From: Streptomyces sp. ISL-1
GTDB lineage: Bacteria > Actinomycetota > Actinomycetes > Streptomycetales > Streptomycetaceae
Direction: 5' to 3'
Assembly (NCBI RefSeq): GCF_018614585.1
Contig: NZ_JAGGOI010000032.1
Coordinates: 62,001 to 126,000, forward strand
DNA: 64,000 nucleotides
The position numbers were made by a program, and so were the translations under genes. The notes under the pieces are model-generated. The model was not told the origin of the DNA, searched no databases, and worked only from the letters and a program-made list of their open reading frames with translations. The stretch's first letter is position 1, and each line of letters opens with the position of its first letter. This document shows, one piece after another, positions 34,571 through 41,700 of this stretch.

Positions 34571-35403
34571 GTACCACCGACGCGCCTCGATACGCCCCCG
34601 AGTGGCTGGAGCTGCGGGAGGGCGCCGACGCCGCCGCCCGCGCATCCGGACTCCTCGACCCGCTGCACGGGTACCTGAGGCGAGGGGACGCGGGGCTGGT
34701 CATCCGCGATCTCGGCTGCGGCACCGGCTCCATGGGACGCTGGCTCGCACCGCGGCTGAACGGCCCCCAGCACTGGATCCTGCACGACCATGACCCCGCT
34801 CTGCTCGAGCTGGCCGCCGTGCGGATGCCCCGTACCGCCGCCGACGGCAGCCGCGTGACGGTCGCTGTCGAGCCCGGTGACATCGGCCGCCTGACCGCGG
34901 AAGACCTGGCCGGCACCTCGCTGTTGACGGCCTCCGCTCTGCTCGACGTGCTCACCCGCGACGAGGTGGACACGCTCGCCAAGGCATGCGCGGCAGCCGG
35001 TTGCCCGGCGCTGCTGGCTCTCTCCGTGGTCGGGCGGGTCAAGCTGACACCTGCCGAACCGCTGGACGCCGAGCTCGCCGCCGCTTTCAACGCCCATCAG
35101 CGCGGTGCCGGCATGCTCGGGCCCGACGCCGTGACCGTGGCCTGCGAGGTCTTCGCACGGCGAGGGATGTCGGTGCGGGCGCACCCCAGCCCGTGGCGGC
35201 TCGGCCCGGACGAGTCGGCGTTGACGGCCCAGTGGCTACGGGGCTGGGTCGGCGCGGCCTGCGAGCAGCGCCCGGCCCTAGCGCAGCGCGCCGAGGCGTA
35301 TCTGCGGCGCCGCCTGGCGGCCTGTGAGGCGGGCGAGTTGCGGGCGGTGGTGCACCACAGCGATCTGCTGGCACTGCCCCGGCCGGCGGGCGGGACCCGA
35401 TGA
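34567..35403 (+). CDS. Class I SAM-dependent methyltransferase
   Basis: 278 residues, GTG start overlapping the glycosyltransferase stop. SAM motif I is VIRDLGCGTGSMGRWLAP, with HDHDPALLELA as the acidic strand-2 motif and LLTASALLDVLTRDEV as motif IV/V. The C-terminal part is Arg-rich. It would methylate an O, N or C atom of the cluster's intermediate. Its stop overlaps the start of the membrane protein (ATGA), giving a four-gene translationally coupled chain. Confidence 0.85.
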   Translation: MSTTDAPRYAPEWLELREGADAAARASGLLDPLHGYLRRGDAGLVIRDLGCGTGSMGRWLAPRLNGPQHWILHDHDPALLELAAVRMPRTAADGSRVTVAVEPGDIGRLTAEDLAGTSLLTASALLDVLTRDEVDTLAKACAAAGCPALLALSVVGRVKLTPAEPLDAELAAAFNAHQRGAGMLGPDAVTVACEVFARRGMSVRAHPSPWRLGPDESALTAQWLRGWVGAACEQRPALAQRAEAYLRRRLAACEAGELRAVVHHSDLLALPRPAGGTR

Positions 35404-36719
35404 GCGCTCAGACGCTACGGGCCCAGGTCGGCACGCTCGCCGGCGCGGCCATCCTCGTGGTGCTGGTGTGGCAGCTGGGCACCGGCGCCTTCCTGGACGG
35501 GCTGCGCAGGATTGACGGCCCCACCCTGCTGGCCGCTCTCGGCCTCGGCCTGCTCACCACCGTGTTCAGCGCCTGGCGCTGGTGCGTGGTGGCCCGCGGC
35601 CTGAGCATCCGGATGCCGCTGGGCCGTGCCGTCGCCGACTACTACCGCGCGCTGTTCCTGAACGCGGCACTGCCCGGCGGCGTACTCGGCGATGTGCACC
35701 GCGCGGTCCGGCACGGGCAGAACGCCGGTGACGTCGGCCGGGGCGTGCGCGCGGTCGTCCTCGAACGGACCGCCGGCCAAGTGGTCCTGATCGCGGTCGG
35801 TGCGACGGTCCTGCTCGCTCTGCCGTCCCCGGCCCTGGAACAGCCCCGCCATCTGGTCGCGTCGCCGGGGGCCGCTCTGGCTCTCGCCGTGCTCTGCGCA
35901 CTGGTGGTCGCGGTTGTCGTCCGGCGCCGTACACGGCTCCGCGGGAAGCCGGGCACATCGCGATGGCACGGCGCGGTCCGGGCCGCGCTGGCCGAGGCGC
36001 GCCTCGGACTGCTCGCCCGCGGAAGCTGGCCGGGAGTGGTGATCTCGTCCGTCGTGGTGCTGGCCGGGCACCTCGGCACCTTCCTGCTCGCCGCCAGGGC
36101 CGCGGGGGCAACCGCGCCCCTCGCCGAGCTGGCGCCCCTGATGGTGCTGGCGCTGCTCGCCATGGCGCTGCCGCTGAACGTCGGTGGCTGGGGCCCCAGG
36201 GAAGGCGTCACCGCCTGGGCCTTCGGCGCCGCAGGCCTCGGCGCGGCCCAGGGGCTGACCGTCGCCGTGGTCTATGGAGTGCTCACCTTCGCCGCCAGCC
36301 TGCCCGGCGTCGGAGTGCTCGCCGGGCAGTGGCTGGCGCGGCTACGGCGTCCCCAACTCCAGCTCGAAGAGCGTGTCCTCGCCGAGGAGGGCGCGTCGCA
36401 CCGGCGGGCGGAGCGCGTCGCGCATCACCGGCTGACCGGCGAAGCGGAGCCCCGGGATGCCGTCGCCGAGCAGCACCGGCGCCACGGTGACGTAGAGGCG
36501 GTGCAGTGCCTGCTCATGCAGGAAGCGCGACACGGTGACGCCGCCGCCCTCGATCAGCACCCGGCCCAGGCCACGCCGCGCGAGCGCCTGCACCAGGCGG
36601 CCCGGGGCGAACGCATCACTGTCCGGCAGGACCAGTACGTCAACGCCGTCACCGACACCGTCCGCAGCAGCCTTGTGGTGCTCGCCGGCCGCGCCCACCA
36701 CCCACAGGGTCGGGGCTGA
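35400..36719 (+). CDS. Lysylphosphatidylglycerol synthase TM-like (UPF0104) membrane protein with an unusual tail
   Basis: 439 residues as read. About residues 1-315 are a multi-helix membrane protein of the LPG synthase/UPF0104 kind, with SAWRWCVVARGLSIRM, NAALPGGVLGDVHRAV and NVGGWGPREGVTAWAFG. It could move a lipid-linked or polar product across the membrane. From about residue 318 (LRRPQLQLEERV) the frame runs antisense through the reductase gene for 378 bases and reads as low-complexity shadow protein. Family members normally stop near the overlap point, so the tail may be a lost stop, a frameshift or a sequencing fault. Confidence 0.75.
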   Translation: MSAQTLRAQVGTLAGAAILVVLVWQLGTGAFLDGLRRIDGPTLLAALGLGLLTTVFSAWRWCVVARGLSIRMPLGRAVADYYRALFLNAALPGGVLGDVHRAVRHGQNAGDVGRGVRAVVLERTAGQVVLIAVGATVLLALPSPALEQPRHLVASPGAALALAVLCALVVAVVVRRRTRLRGKPGTSRWHGAVRAALAEARLGLLARGSWPGVVISSVVVLAGHLGTFLLAARAAGATAPLAELAPLMVLALLAMALPLNVGGWGPREGVTAWAFGAAGLGAAQGLTVAVVYGVLTFAASLPGVGVLAGQWLARLRRPQLQLEERVLAEEGASHRRAERVAHHRLTGEAEPRDAVAEQHRRHGDVEAVQCLLMQEARHGDAAALDQHPAQATPRERLHQAARGERITVRQDQYVNAVTDTVRSSLVVLAGRAHHPQGRG

Positions 36720-37178
36720 ACCGTCGGTGAACACCCGGTGCGTCAGCGGTACACGACCGTGCGGATCGAGGACGACACGCACCGGGTTGTCCCCGGGGCA
36801 GGCGCGCACTGTCAGTTGCGGGTCGTCCGCGACGGCGGTGCCGGCTCCGACGACCACCGCGTCGGCGAGCGCACGCAGGCGGTGCAGATGAAGGCGGTCC
36901 TCCTCCCCGGTGACGTAGTCGGCGTCGCCGGTACGTGTCGCGATGAAACCGTCCAGGCTCTGCCCGAGTTGGGCGAAGGTGAAGTGCGGACCGGCCAGGC
37001 ACAGCGGCAGATAGCGGTCGGCGAGCATCTCGGCCTCGGGCGAGGCGTCCTGCCGCCAGCGCCGTCCGCCGTCCGCGCTCCGGACAAGGCCCGCGGCCTC
37101 GGTGTCCGGCTCGGAACGGATGCCGCGCAGCCGCTCCCAGGCCTCTGCCGCGTCGAGTATGCCGCTGCGGCCGGTCAT
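36342..37178 (-). CDS. RibD C-terminal-type (dihydrofolate reductase-like) pyrimidine reductase
   Basis: 278 residues. The reductase domain is seen in FAQLGQSLDGFIAT, DAVVVGAGTAVADDPQLTVR, RVLIEGGGVTVSRFL and VAPVLLGDG. The N-terminal deaminase domain of bifunctional RibD is absent, replaced by about 55 unrelated residues. It should reduce a ribosylaminopyrimidine 5'-phosphate with NADPH. Its start overlaps the creatininase-like gene stop (ATGA), so it is downstream in a two-gene operon. It converges on, and overlaps by 378 bases, the membrane protein frame. Confidence 0.88.
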   Translation of the reverse strand: MTGRSGILDAAEAWERLRGIRSEPDTEAAGLVRSADGGRRWRQDASPEAEMLADRYLPLCLAGPHFTFAQLGQSLDGFIATRTGDADYVTGEEDRLHLHRLRALADAVVVGAGTAVADDPQLTVRACPGDNPVRVVLDPHGRVPLTHRVFTDGSAPTLWVVGAAGEHHKAAADGVGDGVDVLVLPDSDAFAPGRLVQALARRGLGRVLIEGGGVTVSRFLHEQALHRLYVTVAPVLLGDGIPGLRFAGQPVMRDALRPPVRRALLGEDTLFELELGTP

Positions 37179-37921
37179 CGGGTCTCCTGGCGGGTGAGCA
37201 GCGCGACGTACTCGGCGAAGGATTCGACAAGTCCGGCCAGTAGTTGCTTTCCCTTCTCGGCGGACGCCATCGACGGCCGGCCGATGACACCGGACCTGGT
37301 GTATGCGGGCATGCCCAGAGTGAGCAGATGCTTACGGTCGTCGACGACGAAATCGGAGGTTTCATAACCGGGGCGGACCAGTTCGGGATGTGCATGCAGA
37401 AGAATGGAAGTCTCCAACTCGCCCGCGTGCATATCGCTGTGCGACGGGGTCTGCACGCCGGCCCCGGCCCGTGCGGCGTCCCAGTCCGCCGAGCCCGGGA
37501 AAAGGGCCATCCGGATTCCGCTGCCGGCGGATTCCTGAACCACGTTGCGCAGTACGTAATTTCCGCCGTGCGCATTGACCAGAATCAGGGAACCGACTCC
37601 GGACCGGCGGAGCGAGTCGGCGATGTCCCGTATGACGGCGTAGAGGGTCGCGGCGGAAATGCTGACGGTCCCGGGCCAGGCCGCGTGCTCGTGCGAGCAG
37701 GAGATCGTGAGGGGAGGGAGGTGGTGAACCGGATGGACCGCGGCGATCTCCCGCGCGATGGTGCAGGCGACGACCGTGTCGGTCACCAGGGGAAGAAACG
37801 CTCCATGCTGCTCGAAGCTGCCTATGGGAAGGATGGCGACATCGGCCTGCCGGGTCCGCACGTCCTCCGTGGAGTCCCACGGCAACAGGCCCGATGCCTG
37901 TGGCGTTTCCGAACCACTCAT
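37175..37921 (-). CDS. Creatininase-family metal amidohydrolase, probable formamide (FAPy) hydrolase
   Basis: 248 residues. The metal-binding series is present: Glu and His in IGSFEQHGAFLPL, Asp in LVTDTVVA, His in LVNAHGGNYV and Glu in HAGELETSI. Family members hydrolyse cyclic or formyl amides; the archaeal ArfB, in this family, removes the formyl group from the pyrimidine made by a GTP cyclohydrolase that stops at the formylated product. The cyclohydrolase encoded divergently 127 bases away has the residue change expected for such a product, so the same job is likely here. Mycofactocin MftE is another family relative, but no mycofactocin genes are near. Confidence 0.8.
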   Translation of the reverse strand: MSGSETPQASGLLPWDSTEDVRTRQADVAILPIGSFEQHGAFLPLVTDTVVACTIAREIAAVHPVHHLPPLTISCSHEHAAWPGTVSISAATLYAVIRDIADSLRRSGVGSLILVNAHGGNYVLRNVVQESAGSGIRMALFPGSADWDAARAGAGVQTPSHSDMHAGELETSILLHAHPELVRPGYETSDFVVDDRKHLLTLGMPAYTRSGVIGRPSMASAEKGKQLLAGLVESFAEYVALLTRQETR

Positions 37922-38048
37922 GTCTTTCCGGCCTTTCGTTGTTCGCTCTGCGCGCCCATGGTCGAACGGGATGAAACGGGCGGCCAGTTGATGTTTCTTC
38001 GTCATTTTCGCTCACACTGCCGTGAGCTTGCCAGTTAGGATCGGGGTC

Positions 38049-38699
38049 ATGACAGTAAGTGATGGCGTGTCCGGCGAGAGTGTTCGTCCAGCGGGTGCCG
38101 AACGAGTGGTGGATGTCCGACTTTCCACCATGCACGGCGAATTCCTCGCCGTAGGTTACCTGGACCGCGAAAGCGGGGACGAGCAAATGGTGCTGGTATA
38201 CGGCGATGCCGGGAGTGACGGAGCACTTACCCGCGTGCATTCGGAGTGCTTGACCGGAGATGTCTTCGGATCCAAGCACTGTGAATGCGGCGATCAGCTG
38301 TCTGCCGCACTGCACGCCATTGTCACGGAGGGGCGAGGCATTCTCGTCTACCTCCGGGGTCACGAGGGGCGAGGAATAGGTCTGTTGGCCAAGCTGCAGG
38401 CCATGAAGCTCCAGGCGGAGGGGCTGGACACGGTCGAGGCGAATCTCGCCCTCGGGTTCCCGGCCGACATGCGCGACTACCGTGTGGCGGCGGAGATCCT
38501 GCACGACCTCGGTGTGCGATCCGTACGGCTGCTGTCGAACAATCCGCTCAAGCGCGAAGCGCTGCTGCGGCACGGCATCAAAATCACCGAGCAGGTTCCG
38601 CTGCTGATACCGCCGCGTGAGGAGAACCTGGCCTATCTGTGGACCAAGCGCGAACGCCTTGATCATTTCCTGCCGCACCTGGACGGCGCGGCGGACTAG
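38049..38699 (+). CDS. ribA: GTP cyclohydrolase II, Tyr-to-Met variant
   Basis: 216 residues from the ATG at 38049, which has AGGATCGGGG upstream; the frame is open from 38022. Zinc ligands are intact (ECLTGDVFGSKHCEC, pattern C-x10-C-x-C). In the active-site segment GLLAKLQAMKLQAEG, Met119 stands where E. coli RibA has Tyr105 (NKIRAYALQ). From memory, the S. coelicolor paralogue SCO 6655 has this Met, and the change makes the enzyme stop at the formylated pyrimidine rather than release the riboflavin precursor. This is therefore probably a pathway-specific copy, not the riboflavin enzyme. It is divergent from the hydrolase-reductase pair. Confidence 0.9.
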   Translation: MTVSDGVSGESVRPAGAERVVDVRLSTMHGEFLAVGYLDRESGDEQMVLVYGDAGSDGALTRVHSECLTGDVFGSKHCECGDQLSAALHAIVTEGRGILVYLRGHEGRGIGLLAKLQAMKLQAEGLDTVEANLALGFPADMRDYRVAAEILHDLGVRSVRLLSNNPLKREALLRHGIKITEQVPLLIPPREENLAYLWTKRERLDHFLPHLDGAAD

Positions 38700-38720
38700 C
38701 GCCGACCGGCTCCACATCGT

Positions 38721-38739
38721 CGGCCGGTTCCCCCGGCCG
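38721..38739. terminator. GC-rich hairpin between two convergent genes
   Basis: CGGCCGG and CCGGCCG are complementary around a six-base loop, in the 66-base gap between the cyclohydrolase and the ABC transporter genes, which converge here. It could terminate both. There is no T-run, as is common in these genomes. Confidence 0.5.
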
Positions 38740-38765
38740 GCCGGCTCCACGGGCCCCGCCGGTGC

Positions 38766-41699
38766 TCAGGCCATCTGACGGCGCACCAGTTCGTGGAGCC
38801 GGCCGCCCGCGTCTGCGAGCAGGTCGGCCGGAGCGCCCTGCTCCACGACGCGGCCGTCCGACATCACGATCACCCGGTCGGCGTCCATCACCGTCGACAG
38901 CCGGTGGGCGATCACCACACGGCTGGCGCTCAGCATGCGGGTGGACTCGATCACGATGCGCTGGGTTTCGTTGTCCAGCGCGCTGGTCGCCTCGTCGAAG
39001 AACAGGATGCGAGGCCGGCGGATCAGGGCCTGGGCGATCATCAGGCGCTGGCGCTGGCCACCGGAGATCGCGCCGCCGCCCGAGATCATGGTGTGCAGGC
39101 CCATCGGCATGCGCTTGATGTCCTCGGCCAGGCCCGCCATCTCGGCGGCCTCCCACGCCTCTTCCTGGGAGAAGGACTCGGCGCCGCAGATGCAGTCCAG
39201 GATCGAACCGGTCAGCGGCTGTGCGTTCTGCAGGACGACACCGCACTGGCGGCGGACGGCGGCCTGGTCCAGGGCGGAGAGGTCCTGGCCGTCGTACAGG
39301 ACGCTGCCCGAGACCGGTTTGTCGAAGCCGATGAGGAGGCGCAGCAGCGTCGACTTGCCGCATCCGCTGGGGCCGACGATCGCCACGAACTCGCCCGGCC
39401 GCACGTGGAGAGACACGTCGTCCAGGACCAGGGGGCCGTCGTCGGAGTAGCGGAAAGAGAGCTTCCTGGCCTCGAGCGCACCGGTCAGGGCGCCGGGCTG
39501 GGCGCTGGTGCCGCGGACCTCCGGGGCCTCGTCGAAGACAGGCTTGATCTGTTCGAACATGGGCAGGACGGCGGCGGCCGACACCAGCGCCCCGGAGACC
39601 TGCGTGACGCAGGTCAGCAGCATGGTCACGGAGGTGTTGAAGGTCAGGAACTCGCCGGCCGACATGCTGCCGCGGGCAGGGCCGGCCAGCAGCATGAACA
39701 TGGTGAGCGAGCAGAGCGGCAGATAGACCGCGTCGAGGACCGTGGTGAGGTTCTTGATCCGGCCGGCGCGCTGCTGGAGTTCACGCGAGCGCGCGAACTC
39801 CCGCGCCCAGGCGGCGTACGCGAAGCTCTCCGCGGCGGCGACGCGCAGCTTGGGCAGCCCGCGCAGGGTCTGGAACGCCTGGTTGTTGAGCTTGTTGCCG
39901 AGCTCGACGAGCTGACGCTGCCATCGCAGCTGCCACAGGCCCATCCCGAGGAACACGGCCCCGATGAGGATCAGCATGCCGATCGCGGCGAGCGCCAGCG
40001 GCACGCTGTAGCAGAGCAGCAGTACGAGGTTCATCGCGCCGACCGTGCTCGCCTGCACGGCGAGGGGACCGATGCCGGACATTACCCGGCGAATGGCGCT
40101 GATGCCCATCGCCGCGCTGGCCAGCTCTCCGGTCGAGCGTTCGGTGAAGAATTTGGTCGGCAGCCGCAAGAGCCGGTCCCACACGGCCGGTTGGAGCGCG
40201 CTCTCGATACGTCCCTCCATCCGCAGGATGGTGAGGTTCTGCAGCAGCATGAAAGCGGCGGAGACGATGCCGGCGATCATGAGGGCGAGTGAGACCTGGA
40301 CGATGAGGTTCTTCTCGGCCGTCGGCACATACACACCGAGCACCTGCCCGGTCGCGATCGGCACCAGTGCGCCGAACCCCACTGTCACCAGCCCGGCCAG
40401 AGCCAGATTGCGCAGGTCCAGGCGGGTGTCGCGAAGGCTGAAGCGCAGCAGCCGCCAGGCGGTCATGGGCTGTTCCGGCAGCGGACGGTAGAACATCACG
40501 GCGCGCGGTTCGAGTTCCTCCGCGCTGGTGCTGCCGAGCCGGATCCGCAGTCCGGATGCCGGGTTCACCGCTTCGTACCGGCCACGACGCCACAGCAGGG
40601 CGACCGGGGCTCCCGACTTGGCCCAATGGCCCACCAGAGGGCCGGCGTTCGTACGCCACCAGCGACCGTCGAGTCTGACCGCGCGGGTACGGATCCGGGA
40701 ACCGACCGCTATCCGCTCGACGGGACTGATGCGGTCGCCCACCGCACCGCTCTTCGACGGCTCGGAGAGTGTGATCCCGGCGGCCTCCGCGACCCGTCGG
40801 CAGACGGCGAACGTCGCGTCGTCGCTCGCCGCGTCAGCGCCGGTGGATGTCCGGCCGGCCCGTTCCGGCCTGCCGATGGAGGCCAGCAGCGCCTGGTCGG
40901 CCCGGGCGCGGACCGTCTCACCCGCCTTGATGCCGGCGGCCGTCCGGTCCTCGTGCGCGCGCTCCAGCTCTTCGATCCAGCGGTCCACCGCGGAAAGCAG
41001 CCGGTACTGCTGGTTGACCATCTGCTGCCACAACGCGGCGTCGACCAGCAGGTCCCCGGCCGCCTCCGCGCTGTACGCGGCGCCGTACTGGACGCTGCCG
41101 GGGGGTACCGGCATCCACAGGATGTCGTCGTCGGCCACGGCCCCGTCGGCCGGCGGGCCGCCGAGCGGAGCCTGGAACAGGACGCCGAGGCCCCGTCCGG
41201 TGCCGAGAGCGAAGGCGTACTCCAGCGGAGTCGGACTCGGCGTCTCATAGCCGGTGTTGTACGTCCCGTGGGCGGTGTCATACGTGCCGTGGGCGGTGTC
41301 GTATGTGCCGTGTCCGGTGTCGTACGTGCCGTGGGCGGTGTTGTACGTCCCGTACTCGGTCTCGTACTCCGGCCGGTACAGCTCCCGCAGCGGGATCCGG
41401 CGCAGCTGACAGCCCTGCGAAGGCCTGCCGAGCAGGGTGTGCCGCGGGCCGTCCACCGGGCCGAGCAGCAGCGTGCCCGCTTCCAGACGGCCGAGGAAGT
41501 GCCAGTGACCCTGCTGGGCGGCGTCGACCGCGAAGAGGTCCAGCGCCCCGCCGACGACGAGCCACAGCACCTGCGGCCCCTCCAGCGCCAGGCTGCGCAG
41601 GCCGGTGCAGTCGACGGGCGCGCCGAGGCCGCCCAGCGCGTGGGTCACCGCGTCGATCTCGCCCGGTCCCGCGATCGCGGACGGGTGAACGGATGCCAC
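38766..41699 (-). CDS. NHLM-type bacteriocin ABC transporter, permease/ATP-binding subunit
   Basis: 977 residues from a GTG at 41699 with AAGGAG just upstream, one base after the previous stop. The first 400 residues are a non-peptidase regulatory region with a cyclic-nucleotide-binding-like opening (LWLVVGGALDLFAV) and a heptapeptide repeat. Six membrane helices follow (ALAGLVTVGFGALVPIATG onward), then the ATPase with GPSGCGKST, SGGQRQRLMIAQAL and FFDEATSALDN. In NHLM systems it pairs with the C39-containing partner and exports a leader-bearing peptide. It is last in the four-gene operon. Confidence 0.9.
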   Translation of the reverse strand: MASVHPSAIAGPGEIDAVTHALGGLGAPVDCTGLRSLALEGPQVLWLVVGGALDLFAVDAAQQGHWHFLGRLEAGTLLLGPVDGPRHTLLGRPSQGCQLRRIPLRELYRPEYETEYGTYNTAHGTYDTGHGTYDTAHGTYDTAHGTYNTGYETPSPTPLEYAFALGTGRGLGVLFQAPLGGPPADGAVADDDILWMPVPPGSVQYGAAYSAEAAGDLLVDAALWQQMVNQQYRLLSAVDRWIEELERAHEDRTAAGIKAGETVRARADQALLASIGRPERAGRTSTGADAASDDATFAVCRRVAEAAGITLSEPSKSGAVGDRISPVERIAVGSRIRTRAVRLDGRWWRTNAGPLVGHWAKSGAPVALLWRRGRYEAVNPASGLRIRLGSTSAEELEPRAVMFYRPLPEQPMTAWRLLRFSLRDTRLDLRNLALAGLVTVGFGALVPIATGQVLGVYVPTAEKNLIVQVSLALMIAGIVSAAFMLLQNLTILRMEGRIESALQPAVWDRLLRLPTKFFTERSTGELASAAMGISAIRRVMSGIGPLAVQASTVGAMNLVLLLCYSVPLALAAIGMLILIGAVFLGMGLWQLRWQRQLVELGNKLNNQAFQTLRGLPKLRVAAAESFAYAAWAREFARSRELQQRAGRIKNLTTVLDAVYLPLCSLTMFMLLAGPARGSMSAGEFLTFNTSVTMLLTCVTQVSGALVSAAAVLPMFEQIKPVFDEAPEVRGTSAQPGALTGALEARKLSFRYSDDGPLVLDDVSLHVRPGEFVAIVGPSGCGKSTLLRLLIGFDKPVSGSVLYDGQDLSALDQAAVRRQCGVVLQNAQPLTGSILDCICGAESFSQEEAWEAAEMAGLAEDIKRMPMGLHTMISGGGAISGGQRQRLMIAQALIRRPRILFFDEATSALDNETQRIVIESTRMLSASRVVIAHRLSTVMDADRVIVMSDGRVVEQGAPADLLADAGGRLHELVRRQMA
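41254..41358 (-). repeat. Five 21-bp tandem repeats inside the transporter gene
   Basis: Five in-frame 21-base units, differing at a few positions, encode the heptapeptide GTYDTAH and variants with N, G or Y. They sit about 120-150 residues into the protein between the regulatory and membrane parts. The unit count is likely to vary between strains. Confidence 0.9.
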
Positions 41700-41700
41700 G

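Noticed and set aside
37175..37921. Mycofactocin-type MftE creatininase
   Set aside because: No mycofactocin precursor, radical SAM or MftF-like gene nearby; the cyclohydrolase context fits formamide hydrolysis better.
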